Assembly (NCBI GenBank): GCA_964412555.1
Contig: CAYPPG010000098.1
Coordinates: 1-19,738, forward strand
DNA: 19,738 nucleotides
Source of the DNA: CAYPPG01 sp964412555
Lineage (GTDB): Bacteria > Hinthialibacterota > Hinthialibacteria > Hinthialibacterales > Hinthialibacteraceae
Direction: 5' to 3'
Part shown: positions 1 to 7,469 of the stretch, one piece after another
How positions within the stretch are numbered: the first letter of the stretch is position 1
Layout of the letters: each line of letters opens with the position of its first letter
Position numbers and translations under genes: made by a program
Notes under the pieces: model-generated
What the model was told of the DNA's origin: nothing
Seen by the model: the letters and a program-made list of their open reading frames with translations, nothing else
Databases searched by the model: none

Positions 1-17
1 TATTCCTTAACTCTCAT
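1..17 (-). other. Possible start of a leftward gene leaving the window
   Basis: On the minus strand an ATG at 17-15 is preceded by GGAG with a 9-nt gap, and five codons (M R V K E) stay open to the window edge. This is too short to identify anything. It would be divergent from the toxin-antitoxin remnant that follows. Confidence 0.2.
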
Positions 18-42
18 GGTTTCATTCTCCAATTCACGTTGA

Positions 43-138
43 ACTAAAACAGAGGGAATTCTCTACAAACCGGGGAGGAAGGCCGTCTCGATTGAAGAGA
101 TAAAGAATTCTGTCCGAAAACGTTACGGGAGAAAATAA
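43..138 (+). pseudogene. C-terminal remnant of an AbrB-like VapB antitoxin
   Basis: Frame 1 is open from just after a TGA at 40-42 to the TAA at 136-138 and encodes about 31 residues, including KAVSIEEI and ending RKRYGRK. The pattern of a Gly-Ile-Leu segment, a basic-Pro stretch, SIEEI and a basic tail resembles the C-terminus of AbrB/SpoVT-type antitoxins. Such genes sit directly before PIN toxins, and here the PIN frame starts only 3 nt after the stop. The DNA-binding N-terminal half is absent: the in-frame TGA cuts it off and no start codon is visible, so it has been lost, frameshifted, or lies beyond the window edge. The family assignment rests on position and a short motif only. Confidence 0.4.
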
Positions 139-141
139 CCG

Positions 142-705
142 ATGTTGGGATTGGACACCAACGTTCTCGTCAGATACCTTGTAAGAGATGACAAACGCCA
201 GGCGGAAAAGGCATCAACCTATATTCGGCAGGCAACATCAAAGGGGGAAAGTTTTTTTATTAATCGGATGGTTTTATGTGAGTTAGTCTGGGTGCTTGAG
301 TTTTCTTATGGTTTCAGAAAGAAGGAAATTACGAACATACTTGAAAAAATTCTCGTTACGAAACAGTTTGAATTCGAACAAAAGGATATCATCCGACAGA
401 CCATCAGGGATTATGCGCTAGGGAAAGGAGACTTTGCTGACTATCTAATCGGAATTCTTGTAGGTAAACCCATGCTCGAAAGCCATAAGATTCACATCGA
501 TGGTTTTGGAAGGCACAGTTTTGCGGATCGCTTCTTTGATGGCATCGGGAGAGAGAGCTGGGCAAGCTTGGGCGAAAAAACCAAGCATGACCATATTGAG
601 AACAACACGGCTGCCGAGTTCTTCGGCGATCCGTGTGCAAGGGATTCCCATGAGTTTCGTAGAGGAAGAAGCGGATTTGGGATTCACCAGTTCCTTTTCA
701 AATAG
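142..705 (+). pseudogene. vapC: VapC-like PIN-domain toxin, 3' end replaced by antisense korC
   Basis: Residues 1-104 are a PIN-domain ribonuclease of the VapC type. They contain the N-terminal LDTNVLVRYLVRDD segment (metal-binding D5), CELVWVLE (E47) and GKGDFADYLIG (D97/D100). A normal VapC runs another 25-30 residues with a fourth acidic residue in a TFD-like motif. Here the family resemblance stops at about position 455-462, just inside the converging korC gene, and the frame continues for about 80 residues as antisense of korC to a stop at 703-705. This tail is not PIN-like, so the toxin is truncated and probably inactive or unstable. The ATG follows the antitoxin remnant by 3 nt, the usual vapBC arrangement. 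It could instead be a fusion that still folds, but the active site would lack its last acidic residue. Confidence 0.7.
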
Positions 706-984
706 GACGGCGCCATTTTCCACCATATTTCCAATATATTTTTCGCACGCTTCTTGGGATAAGGCAACGAGAACATCCGCTTTGATGACATAAGGATACG
801 TGATCGGTTCATCAGAGATGAGAATTTGTGAACTGCAAGCGCCCCCTCGAGCTTCGGGGCCGTAACTGCGGCTCATGGTTGCATATTTGTTGTCATAAAT
901 CGCACCCGCTTTGCCCAAGATCGTACCGGCCAAAATGACACCCTGGCCGCCGAAACCGCCGACTCGTATTTGTGTCAAACTCAT
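445..984 (-). CDS. korC: 2-oxoacid:ferredoxin oxidoreductase, gamma subunit
   Basis: Encodes 179 residues of the gamma subunit of a ferredoxin-dependent 2-oxoacid oxidoreductase, probably 2-oxoglutarate, the reversible step between 2-oxoglutarate and succinyl-CoA. The N-terminal RVGGFGGQGVILAGTILGKA (residues 7-26) is the family's glycine-rich signature, followed by YGPEARGGACSSQILIS (41-57), also diagnostic. Length is normal for the family (about 180). Its ATG overlaps the korB stop by 4 nt (ATGA), with GGGAG upstream, so it is translated together with korB as the last gene of the korDABC operon. Its last codons overlap the truncated PIN toxin on the other strand, so the extreme C-terminus (YKNSD) may have been altered by that junction; the conserved core is complete. 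Substrate choice between 2-oxoglutarate and other 2-oxoacids cannot be proved from sequence. Confidence 0.92.
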   Translation of the reverse strand: MSLTQIRVGGFGGQGVILAGTILGKAGAIYDNKYATMSRSYGPEARGGACSSQILISDEPITYPYVIKADVLVALSQEACEKYIGNMVENGAVLFEKELVNPKSASSSTKLMGIPCTRIAEELGSRVVLNMVMLGFFAQACPALSPDAIKEAIRKTVPSKTIDVNLMAFEHGFTYKNSD

Positions 985-1913
985 GCTGTCACTGCTCCCG
1001 TATACGGTTTGTATGCATCGCCTAATACTTTCGTATAATGCTCATCCATGCTGTCCAGATAGTTGGGACGTTCGCGGTCGACAAATTTTCCGCAGATGAT
1101 CTCCTTGCCCGGAATAATGACGGTTTCCCGCGTATCGATGTTCTTTTTGATGACACTAACCTCTTTGAACATCTTCATTTCATCAAGACCGGTACGGTAT
1201 TCGTTACGCCGGCCATAAAGTGTCGGGCACGGAGCGATAATCTCGATAAAGGTAAAGCCTTTTTTCTGGAGTGCTTCCTTCATCGCTTTTTGAATTTGGC
1301 GCACATGGAAAGTAGTCCAGCGGGCAATGTATACAGCTCCACACGCTTCCACGAATTGCGGAAGATTGAGCTGGTTCTCGAAATATCCGTAGGGAGTCGT
1401 GGATGCGATCGCACCGGAGGGCGTTGTCGGGGCCGCCTGGCCGCCGGTCATGGAATAGATAAAATTGTTGACGCATACAACTTTGATATCGATATTGCGG
1501 CGGGCGGCATGCACGAGATGATTGCCTCCGATGGCGGTCAAATCGCCGTCCCCGCTGTACACGACAACGGTCAATTCCGGATTGGAAAGTTTCAATCCCG
1601 TCGCAAACGGAATGGCGCGGCCATGAGTCGTATGAAATGAATCGACATTGATATATCCGGCAACCCGTCCGGTACAGCCGATTCCGGACACGACACAGAG
1701 TTTTTGTTTATCCAATTTTGTATCGATGACGGCGCGAATGAACGCGTTCACTGACGTTCCAATTCCGCAGCCGGGGCACCAAATATGGGGAATCCGGTCC
1801 ATCCGGAGATATTCTTCCAAGTGGTTACATACCTCATTGTCCATTTCAGGGGTGGGTTGAGAAATCGGTTCTTCAATCGCGGTTTTCGGTTCTGCTACTG
1901 CACTTTCAGTCAT
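981..1913 (-). CDS. korB: 2-oxoacid:ferredoxin oxidoreductase, beta subunit (TPP-binding)
   Basis: Encodes 310 residues of the thiamine-diphosphate-binding beta subunit. Visible motifs are CPGCG (46-50), SGIGCTGRVAGY (76-87), HTTHGRA (94-100), and the TPP/Mg motif GDGD (121-124) followed by VNNFIYSMTGGQ (148-159). These match KorB/OorB. The protein carries about 37 residues before the conserved core that are Pro/Glu-rich and unconserved-looking; an internal Met24 is an alternative start, but the annotated ATG has GGGAG 7 nt upstream and overlaps the korA stop by 4 nt, favouring the long form. It works with KorA (substrate domain), KorC and the ferredoxin KorD to pass electrons from 2-oxoacid decarboxylation to ferredoxin in the cytoplasm, or to run reductive carboxylation. 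Confidence 0.94.
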   Translation of the reverse strand: MTESAVAEPKTAIEEPISQPTPEMDNEVCNHLEEYLRMDRIPHIWCPGCGIGTSVNAFIRAVIDTKLDKQKLCVVSGIGCTGRVAGYINVDSFHTTHGRAIPFATGLKLSNPELTVVVYSGDGDLTAIGGNHLVHAARRNIDIKVVCVNNFIYSMTGGQAAPTTPSGAIASTTPYGYFENQLNLPQFVEACGAVYIARWTTFHVRQIQKAMKEALQKKGFTFIEIIAPCPTLYGRRNEYRTGLDEMKMFKEVSVIKKNIDTRETVIIPGKEIICGKFVDRERPNYLDSMDEHYTKVLGDAYKPYTGAVTA

Positions 1914-3067
1914 GAGACTACTCCCAAAATACGTTCCAAGATTTCTTCCGGTTTATGAACGGCTCCACCGGCGTTGTGCACACCAGCGGTCACAGCGCGG
2001 CTTCCGGCACAACGCTGGACTTCACGCACGATCTGGCCCATATTCATTTCGACTACCACGAACGCTTTTACATGCTGCGACAGTTCTTCAATCAATTGTT
2101 CCGGAAAAGGCCAAACGGTAACCAAGCGCAGACTTCCGACTTTGTGTCCGCGTTCTCGCGCAAGCCGGACCGCGCGGGTTGCCACACGTGAGCTGATGCC
2201 GTAAGAAACCACGACAATATCGGCATCATCGATCCCATCTTTTTCGATCATGACAATATCGTCGACGGCATTGCGAATTTTCCGGATCAACCGGGTGACA
2301 AGTTTCTGTTGGGCTTCCGCATTCATGGCGGGATAGCCGCGATTGTCATGGGTCAAACCGGTAATATGTACATTATAGCCGTCGCCGGCTTTGATCATTT
2401 TCGGAACATCGTTTTCGAGATCGTTGTAAGGAAAATATTCAGTAGGTTTTTGTTCGGTAAACCGGCGAGGCACGAGTTCGATTTCATCGGCAGGTGGAAT
2501 CACCACTTTTTCCATCATGTGCCCAATACATTCGTCCATCATGAGAAACGTGGGTACACGATAGCGTTCTGCCAGATTGAAACATTGAATGGTCAGATCA
2601 AAACATTCCTGCGGTGAATTCGGAGCGAGTGCGATCACCTCGTAATCGCCGTGGGATCCCCAGCGCGCCTGCATGATATCCTGCTGGCCAGGCAATGTCG
2701 GCAAACCAGTCGAAGGGCCGCCGCGCTGCACGTTGACAAAAACGCAGGGAGTTTCCGTCATCACGGCATAACCAATATGTTCCATCATGAGCGAAAAACC
2801 GGGGCCAGAAGTGACTGTCATTGATTTTGCGCCCCCCCACGAGGCGCCGGAAATGGCGATGGACGATGCGATTTCATCTTCCATTTGAATAAAAAGTCCC
2901 CCGATTTTGGGAAGCCGCCGGGCCATGAGTTCGACGACTTCGGTCGAGGGAGTAATAGGATACCCCGCGACAAACCGGCATCCGCCTGCAATCGCGCCTT
3001 CACAACAGGCGCTGTCTCCATCCATGAAGTGAGTTCCTGTGTTGACTGCTTTTTGATCTGCTTTCAT
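1910..3067 (-). CDS. korA: 2-oxoacid:ferredoxin oxidoreductase, alpha subunit
   Basis: Encodes 385 residues from the chosen ATG at 3067-3065. Motifs are GDSACCEGAIAGGCRFVAGY (17-36), PITPSTEVVE (38-47), EDEIASSIAISGASWGGAKS (63-82), TSGPGFSLM (86-94) and NVQRGGPSTGLPT (112-124), all typical of the KorA/OorA alpha subunit that binds the pyrimidine end of TPP and CoA. An open frame continues upstream to 3340 but merely reads the korD gene in another frame, so I reject that longer start; homologues begin shortly before the GD.ACCEGA motif. There is no good ribosome binding site before the ATG, only an A-rich stretch. korA follows korD by 64 nt and overlaps korB by ATGA. Confidence 0.93.
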   Translation of the reverse strand: MKADQKAVNTGTHFMDGDSACCEGAIAGGCRFVAGYPITPSTEVVELMARRLPKIGGLFIQMEDEIASSIAISGASWGGAKSMTVTSGPGFSLMMEHIGYAVMTETPCVFVNVQRGGPSTGLPTLPGQQDIMQARWGSHGDYEVIALAPNSPQECFDLTIQCFNLAERYRVPTFLMMDECIGHMMEKVVIPPADEIELVPRRFTEQKPTEYFPYNDLENDVPKMIKAGDGYNVHITGLTHDNRGYPAMNAEAQQKLVTRLIRKIRNAVDDIVMIEKDGIDDADIVVVSYGISSRVATRAVRLARERGHKVGSLRLVTVWPFPEQLIEELSQHVKAFVVVEMNMGQIVREVQRCAGSRAVTAGVHNAGGAVHKPEEILERILGVVS

Positions 3068-3131
3068 TTTTTTTATTTTATAAATAAGTAAAAATTGGTG
3101 TTCCCATACCTTTTTTCGATGACAAAAACAA

Positions 3132-3374
3132 TTACGATTTTTTGAAACGGCTGCCAAAAATAGAAAAATCAGGGCAATACGCTCCACATTGATCACACCC
3201 GGAACACGCCTCGGGAATGTGAGCATATGGATAATGGTACCCATGACTATTGAATTCTTGGGAAAGTTGAAGGACGTTGGTCGGGCAAAATTCGACACAA
3301 AAACCGCATCCTTTACATCGCTCCTGATTAATCGAGACAAAGCCGCGCGGTTCTTTGCGTTTCTCTTCGGCCAT
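3132..3374 (-). CDS. korD: 2x[4Fe-4S] ferredoxin subunit of the 2-oxoacid oxidoreductase
   Basis: Encodes 80 residues with two ferredoxin motifs: CKGCGFCVEFCP (Cys 20, 23, 26, 30) and CSGCDQCGAYCPD (Cys 57, 60, 63, 67), enough ligands for two [4Fe-4S] clusters. The size and the insert between motifs (HGYHYPYAHIPEA) match KorD/OorD, the integral ferredoxin-like subunit. It is the first gene of the korD-korA-korB-korC operon, the same order as oorDABC of Helicobacter and Campylobacter. The ATG has AAGGGG 9 nt upstream. No convincing sigma70 promoter was found upstream; an inverted repeat of TTCGAA-type half-sites lies at 3428-3471. Confidence 0.93.
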   Translation of the reverse strand: MAEEKRKEPRGFVSINQERCKGCGFCVEFCPTNVLQLSQEFNSHGYHYPYAHIPEACSGCDQCGAYCPDFSIFGSRFKKS

Positions 3375-3534
3375 AATACATACCCCTTATGCCAATAACC
3401 AATAAGTTGAAATCCAATACAATCAGTGATTCGAACTAACTATTTGCCGAAGGTAAAGTTGAGTTCGATTCAATTACACTCTACTATACTTTCTGACAAT
3501 AACACAAGCCTTCAAAAGACTTAAAGATTTTTTT

Positions 3535-4134
3535 TTATGCTCCGGACTGAATTTTTACGGATTCCTCTAACAAATCCTGTATTCTACGCCAAAAATCGAC
3601 AATGCTCTGTGACATAATTACCAAGTTATGTTTCTTGCCTTTAATATCAGTCACATGATCTTTCAACAAGGCTTCCTGCTGAAAACCGAGCCGCGCAAAT
3701 ACACTGGAGGCCGCTTCTTGCTCTTCCATCATTTGAGCGACCACTTTATCCAGTTTCAATTTCAACGCTAAAAAGAAAATTTCCCGCGCCAGAATCGACC
3801 CAAGACCTTTCCGTCGATAGGTCGGATGGGTAACGATTCGGATTTCCCCTACATGCTGGGACCATCCGAAACGATTGCGATGCAATGTCGCGTCACCGAC
3901 TATTCTGTCATCAACCACGGCAAGAATAGGGATGACATGCTCATAATCGAGATTTTCCGCCCATTTATGGATAACGGTTGGATTGGTAACTTCTTCTTTT
4001 AAATAGTGGAGTTCTTCGGGGCTGAGACTCTGAAAGAATTCAAGCAGACCTTTCTCGTCCGTCTTGACCATCTGCCGAACGACAACCGGTTTTTCGTCTC
4101 GTAGTGTTACGGTTTTCGGGTATTCTGCAAACAT
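3535..4134 (-). CDS. GNAT-family N-acetyltransferase
   Basis: Encodes 199 residues. The GNAT fold is shown by a central region with IVGDATLHRN (78-87, strand 4-like), HVGEIRIVTHPTYRRKGLGS (94-113), which contains the acetyl-CoA pyrophosphate-binding R-R-K-G-L-G loop, and a later SSVFARLGFQQEALLKD (143-159). These N-acetyltransferases move an acetyl group from acetyl-CoA to an amine; the substrate is unknown. A longer frame would begin with a TTG at 4173, but the ATG at 4134-4132 has a near-perfect Shine-Dalgarno (GGGGGAGG) 11 nt upstream and is preferred. The gene lies downstream of nothing obvious on its strand and 160 bp upstream of korD, so a link with the Kor complex is possible but not shown. 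Confidence 0.85.
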   Translation of the reverse strand: MFAEYPKTVTLRDEKPVVVRQMVKTDEKGLLEFFQSLSPEELHYLKEEVTNPTVIHKWAENLDYEHVIPILAVVDDRIVGDATLHRNRFGWSQHVGEIRIVTHPTYRRKGLGSILAREIFFLALKLKLDKVVAQMMEEQEAASSVFARLGFQQEALLKDHVTDIKGKKHNLVIMSQSIVDFWRRIQDLLEESVKIQSGA

Positions 4135-4255
4135 GTTTAGCAAAACCTCCCCCTCTAAAATCACAATCGGCAATCGGACAACTCATCTTTACATCATTAT
4201 AGAGAGGAAATGAATATCAGCAAGACGTGTAATACGGGTTAGAATCATTTTCTAG

Positions 4256-4384
4256 AAAGATGCTTGGCGCGATGATGCAAATTTGAAAGAAGCCGAAGCT
4301 GATCGAAGAGAATCAGCGTCTCGGGAAAATTTTATCCGATCCGTTGCACTGAAAAAAGAATGGAAAAGAAAAAAAGTTGCTTGA
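4256..4384 (+). other. Open frame without start in the intergenic region; no recognised gene
   Basis: The 407 bp between the acetyltransferase and the cold-shock gene hold little. One frame is open for 42 codons from just after a TAG to a TGA at 4382-4384 and is rich in Lys, Arg, Glu and Ala, coding-like in composition (for example KEAEADRRESASRENF). It has no ATG and no ribosome binding site, and it runs into the cold-shock promoter. It may be a decayed gene fragment or chance. The rest holds the promoter and leader listed separately. Confidence 0.2.
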
Positions 4385-4408
4385 AATTCTATCAATAATG
4401 GTTATAAT
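4381..4408 (+). promoter_or_regulatory. Sigma70-type promoter of the cold-shock gene
   Basis: TTGAAA (4381-4386), a 16-bp spacer, and a perfect TATAAT (4403-4408). The expected start of transcription is near 4415, giving a leader of about 127 nt before the cold-shock gene. It is the best plus-strand promoter in the window. Confidence 0.7.
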
Positions 4409-4414
4409 TGCTTA

Positions 4415-4541
4415 AACATACTTTCTTTCTGCAGTACCGGCTTATGTAGCAATAACCAGACACATTCTGTATGGCGTTTTGTACAGGCTTCGGAACAACC
4501 AGTAAAGAGAAGTGTGAAATAAAAAAATGGAGGCCTGAGCA
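4415..4541 (+). promoter_or_regulatory. Long 5' leader of the cold-shock mRNA
   Basis: About 127 nt separate the predicted transcription start from the ATG, with no coding frame of note. It includes a small hairpin, CTGTA (4467-4471) with TACAG (4482-4486), and ends in GGAGG (4529-4533) 8 nt before the ATG. Long structured leaders are known to act as temperature-responsive elements in E. coli cspA; the same role here is inference from position and length only. Confidence 0.4.
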
Positions 4542-4745
4542 ATGTCTACAGGACGAGTGAAGTGGTTTAACGAGAAAAAAGGATACGGATTTATCGAACA
4601 AGATGACGGACAAGAATTATTCGTTCATCACACGGGAATTTCGGGAAACGGTTTCAAAAACTTGTACGAAAACGAAGCCGTCGATTTTGAAGTCGAACAA
4701 GGCCAAAAAGGACCGAAAGCCGTCAACGTAAAAGTCATTTCCTAA
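4542..4745 (+). CDS. csp: Cold-shock domain protein (CspA family)
   Basis: Encodes 67 residues forming one cold-shock domain. It contains the RNP1 motif KGYGFIEQD (13-21) and the RNP2-like ELFVHHTGI (25-33), and the usual start GRVKWFNEKKGYGFI. These small beta-barrel proteins bind single-stranded RNA and DNA and melt RNA structure. The usual FVHFSAI is FVHHTGI here, so the aromatic after the His differs. GGAGG stands 8 nt before the ATG. The gene is single: its own promoter lies upstream and a strong terminator follows 22 nt after the stop. Confidence 0.95.
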   Translation: MSTGRVKWFNEKKGYGFIEQDDGQELFVHHTGISGNGFKNLYENEAVDFEVEQGQKGPKAVNVKVIS

Positions 4746-4767
4746 ATTGTCGAATAACCACAAAAAT

Positions 4768-4805
4768 AAAAAGTGGGTTGGTGTTTTCGCCAACCCACTT
4801 TTTTT
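4768..4805 (+). terminator. Intrinsic terminator after the cold-shock gene
   Basis: A perfect 14-bp stem: AAAAAGTGGGTTGG (4768-4781) pairs with CCAACCCACTTTTT (4790-4803), around an 8-nt loop and followed by further T residues. Because the A-run mirrors the T-run it could also terminate from the minus side, but no minus-strand gene leads into it. It separates the cold-shock gene from the hemolysin III gene. Confidence 0.92.
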
Positions 4806-4879
4806 GTGTTCATACTGAAATCCTTTTCATATTTGAATATTGTGATTACATTGATTAACAACTTTGAAGCGAGGCACAA

Positions 4880-5497
4880 GTGTATAAAGGAGAACGATTT
4901 AACAGTATCAGCCATCTGATTGGCGCAGCCGCAGCCTTGATTGGATGTATCGTACTGGTTGTACAGGCAATAAACCAAGGCGATGCACGGAAAATTGTCT
5001 GTTTCGGCGTCTACGGCTCGACTCTCGTTCTCTTTTACTCTATATCCGTCCTCTATCACAGCCTTCGCGGGAAAGCGAAACAAGTATTTCGTAAACTGGA
5101 CCACTACTCGATTTATCTACTGATAGCCGGCACTTATACTCCCTTTACTTTGATCACTCTACGTGGCGAAGTGGGGTGGTCTATATTTAGTATTATTTGG
5201 GGAATGGCAATCTTCGGGATCGTGTTGGACTCACTCCCGCATACAGGACCTCGAATTGTGCCGGTTATCCTTTACCTATTCATGGGCTGGCTGATCGTGA
5301 TTGCTCTCGAACCTTTGATGCAACTTCTACCTTCCGCCGGATTCACCTGGCTGCTCATAGGAGGAATACTGTATACGTTCGGAGTGTTTTTTTATGCATT
5401 CGGAAATAATGTCCGCTATTTTCACGGAATTTGGCATTTATTCGTCATAGGAGGAAGTTCCACTCATTATTTTGTGGTACTTTTCTATGTCATTTGA
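4880..5497 (+). CDS. Hemolysin III (YqfA/TrhA) family membrane protein
   Basis: Encodes 205 residues with about seven membrane segments. It carries the conserved CREST-superfamily ligands: S54-x5-H60 in LFYSISVLYHS, D74-H75 in KLDHYSIYLLIAGTYTP (73-89), and H182, H186 and H196 in the C-terminal FHGIWHLFVIGGSSTHY. Members of this family (PAQR/HlyIII) are integral membrane proteins, suspected metal-dependent hydrolases or lipid-homeostasis factors; the haemolysin name is historical. The start is a GTG at 4880 with GAGG 5 nt upstream; no ATG is available before the conserved ERFNSISHLIG. It stands alone after the cold-shock terminator. Confidence 0.9.
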   Translation: MYKGERFNSISHLIGAAAALIGCIVLVVQAINQGDARKIVCFGVYGSTLVLFYSISVLYHSLRGKAKQVFRKLDHYSIYLLIAGTYTPFTLITLRGEVGWSIFSIIWGMAIFGIVLDSLPHTGPRIVPVILYLFMGWLIVIALEPLMQLLPSAGFTWLLIGGILYTFGVFFYAFGNNVRYFHGIWHLFVIGGSSTHYFVVLFYVI

Positions 5498-5642
5498 TAA
5501 AGATATTCTTCTTCGCTCCACGATTTGTTTCGCCCTCAAAAAATTGAACCTTGCACCGTTCGGAAGAAAACAAGAAGCACAGAATGCACAAAATGAGTAA
5601 AAATATTCACACTCCCCTTTCGGCGAGAGCTGGAAAATATAT

Positions 5643-5885
5643 TCATACGACAAATCGCAATACGAAATAGGGCACGATGTTGAAAACAACGATAATGATT
5701 TTATAAAACGCTAAAACCGATAATAGAATCGCATCGAACGTATCCACTGAGACGTTACACCATGTTCTGTGAACTCGATAGCTAAGATCATGGAAAAGCC
5801 ACATGAAGAGTACACTAACTATTAAAACGCCGACATTGAGAATCGAACACCAAAGAAAAAATTCACGCATGATATCGATTGTCAT
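5643..5885 (-). CDS. Small two-helix membrane protein, DUF6868-like
   Basis: Encodes 80 residues from the ATG at 5885-5883. The sequence MTIDIMREFFLWCSILNVGV starts a first membrane segment (about 6-30); the middle is HDLSYRVHRTWCNVSVDTFD, and a second hydrophobic segment (about 56-78) ends in VPYFVLRFVV. The alternation of FFLW, an H-D-x-x-Y-R-x-H-x-x-W patch and S-V-x-T-F-D-A-I resembles the DUF6868 family of unknown function; I recognise this from memory. Two ATGs are adjacent; AAGGAG lies 6 nt before the second, and the open frame that starts at 5906 would put this binding site inside the coding sequence, so I reject it. It follows the slipin by 53 nt on the same strand and is probably the third gene of that operon, which points to a membrane partner role. 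Confidence 0.75.
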   Translation of the reverse strand: MTIDIMREFFLWCSILNVGVLIVSVLFMWLFHDLSYRVHRTWCNVSVDTFDAILLSVLAFYKIIIVVFNIVPYFVLRFVV

Positions 5886-5938
5886 CATATTCTCCTTCCT
5901 TTCCATTGAAATTCAATTTTTTGATTTGTTTTCACTTT

Positions 5939-7075
5939 TTACTCTTCAGCAGTATTGGTTTGTCCCATATCTTCTCCATGATCCTCCTTTGCTCTTCCAG
6001 GAATATTTTTGTCAAAAGCAGTCAATCCGCCTAATGCTCCAAGACCCATAGTTTCGACCGCCGTGGAGGGGACAATGATCATCGAACCTTTCTGGCGCAA
6101 GCCTTCATAGACCATATTCATAGCGCGAAGGTGCAGTGCTACCGGATTGTCGCGATATTTTTCCGAAGCACAGGCAAATTTTTCTGCAATTTCCGTTTCG
6201 GCAGTGCCAAGAATAATACGGCTTTGACGCTCACGTTCCGCCTGCGCTTGTCGGGACATGGCGTCCTCAAGACCTTTGGGGATGATGATATCGCGGATTT
6301 CCACCGCTTGAGTGGTAATACCCCACCCCGAGGTCTTGTCATCCAAGGTTTTTTGGATTTCCTGACCAAGCCGATCCCGTTCGGATAGGAGAACAGCCAG
6401 ATCGTTTTTCCCGATTGCATTGCGAAGTGCAGTCTGCGCCGACAATACTACGGCTACATCGAATTGTTCCACTTCCAATACGGACTTTTGAGCATCCCAA
6501 ACCATCCAGAATGCGATAGCGTCAACATTGACCGGAACTGTGTCCGCCGTGAGTGTCGTTTCCGCGCTAAAATCCGAAACGCGAATCCGTTGATCGACGA
6601 ATTGCGCCACTTTGTCTATAATGGGCACGATGAAAAACAATCCCGGTTTGCGCAACGCCCGAAACTTGCCGAAACGAAGAACGACGGCTCGTTCCCATTG
6701 ATAGGCAATTTGGATGGAAGGCGCGAGGAGTATTGCGATTATGATAGTCGGAAGCAGTACTTGGCTCTCCGGATGCAGCAATAAATAAGCAACCAAACAT
6801 GAACTTGTCCCCAATATGACCGCCGCTTCCCATACTTGTGTGAGCCGAAGACATAAGGTTAACGCCAAAGCCGTACCTAGATACAACGCCACCGCCTTGA
6901 CCGAGTAGGAATACAATTCGATATGAATCCAAAGGCCAATGACAAATACAGCGACTAATAGCAATACATTGATCGGTGAAAACCGAAAATCCGCGCGTAA
7001 TGTGGTTGCAAATTTTTCCAGGGAAAAACTTGTATTCGCATTCTGTTGATCCGTTGATTTGAATAGACCACTCAT
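5939..7075 (-). CDS. Slipin/stomatin-type SPFH membrane protein with multi-pass N-terminus
   Basis: Encodes 378 residues. Residues 35-125 hold about four hydrophobic segments (37-51, 57-78, 83-100, 108-124), more than the single hairpin of ordinary slipins. The SPFH domain follows: QWERAVVLRFGKFRALRKPG (126-145), FIVPIIDKV (148-156), TADTVPVNVDAIAFW (176-190), AQTALRNAIG (213-222), and GITTQAVEIRDIIIPKGLED (252-271), then a charged helix MSRQAQAERERQSR (273-286). SPFH proteins oligomerise on membranes and scaffold microdomains, often with a protease or partner. No NfeD protease gene is adjacent. AGGAGG lies 7 nt before the ATG, which overlaps the repressor stop by 4 nt. The C-terminal 30 residues are polar and probably cytoplasmic. 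Confidence 0.92.
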   Translation of the reverse strand: MSGLFKSTDQQNANTSFSLEKFATTLRADFRFSPINVLLLVAVFVIGLWIHIELYSYSVKAVALYLGTALALTLCLRLTQVWEAAVILGTSSCLVAYLLLHPESQVLLPTIIIAILLAPSIQIAYQWERAVVLRFGKFRALRKPGLFFIVPIIDKVAQFVDQRIRVSDFSAETTLTADTVPVNVDAIAFWMVWDAQKSVLEVEQFDVAVVLSAQTALRNAIGKNDLAVLLSERDRLGQEIQKTLDDKTSGWGITTQAVEIRDIIIPKGLEDAMSRQAQAERERQSRIILGTAETEIAEKFACASEKYRDNPVALHLRAMNMVYEGLRQKGSMIIVPSTAVETMGLGALGGLTAFDKNIPGRAKEDHGEDMGQTNTAEE

Positions 7076-7449
7076 CTTTTTTCCTCCTGCCGATGTTGTA
7101 ATCCTTTCAACACATCATCGAGCGTGAAGCCATACGATGCCGCTCGCGCGATCAAATCCGTCAGAATTTGATCCAACATGCGTTGCCGTTCGAGTTGATC
7201 GATATCCGGTTGGCGATTGCTGACGAATGTACCCGAGCCTTGATGGGTATCGAGAATTCCTTCAATTTCCAGTTCCCGATATGCACGAATGACGGTGTTG
7301 AGATTGATTGAAAGGTCCACTGCCAATTGGCGCATGGTTGGGAGCCGGTCTCCGGGTTTCAAATCCCCTCGTCCGATAGCATATTTCACCTGCTCGATAA
7401 TTTGCCGGTAATACGGAACCCCGCTTTTATCGTCGATCAAGAATGTCAC
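7072..7449 (-). CDS. GntR-family repressor, YtrA subfamily
   Basis: Encodes 125 residues: a winged helix of the GntR type at about 10-77 (YYRQIIEQVKYAIGRGDLKP, DRLPTMRQLAVDLSINLNTV, RAYRELEIEGILDTHQGSGT) followed by only about 45 residues that form a short helical dimerisation tail. That short C-terminus places it in the YtrA group, which normally represses its own operon encoding membrane proteins. The start is a GTG with GGAG 7 nt upstream. Its stop overlaps the slipin ATG, so the two are translationally coupled. An inverted repeat overlapping the promoter directly upstream is the probable operator. The inducing signal is unknown; cell-envelope stress is a common one in the subfamily. Confidence 0.93.
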   Translation of the reverse strand: MTFLIDDKSGVPYYRQIIEQVKYAIGRGDLKPGDRLPTMRQLAVDLSINLNTVIRAYRELEIEGILDTHQGSGTFVSNRQPDIDQLERQRMLDQILTDLIARAASYGFTLDDVLKGLQHRQEEKR

Positions 7450-7469
7450 GACATTGCTCCAATATACTG

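Noticed and set aside
1038..1640. 200-codon plus-strand frame
   Set aside because: Antisense to korB; no motif or binding site.
3068..3340. N-terminal extension of KorA by 91 residues
   Set aside because: It reads the korD ferredoxin gene in another frame, and family members start just before the GD.ACCEGA motif.
3421..3445. tRNA T-arm-like sequence (GTTCGAATC on the minus strand)
   Set aside because: The stem around the loop does not pair in the canonical register and no acceptor or anticodon arm is found.
4527..4538. Three-codon upstream frame (M-E-A-stop) before the cold-shock gene
   Set aside because: It has no binding site; its ATG is part of the Shine-Dalgarno of the real gene.
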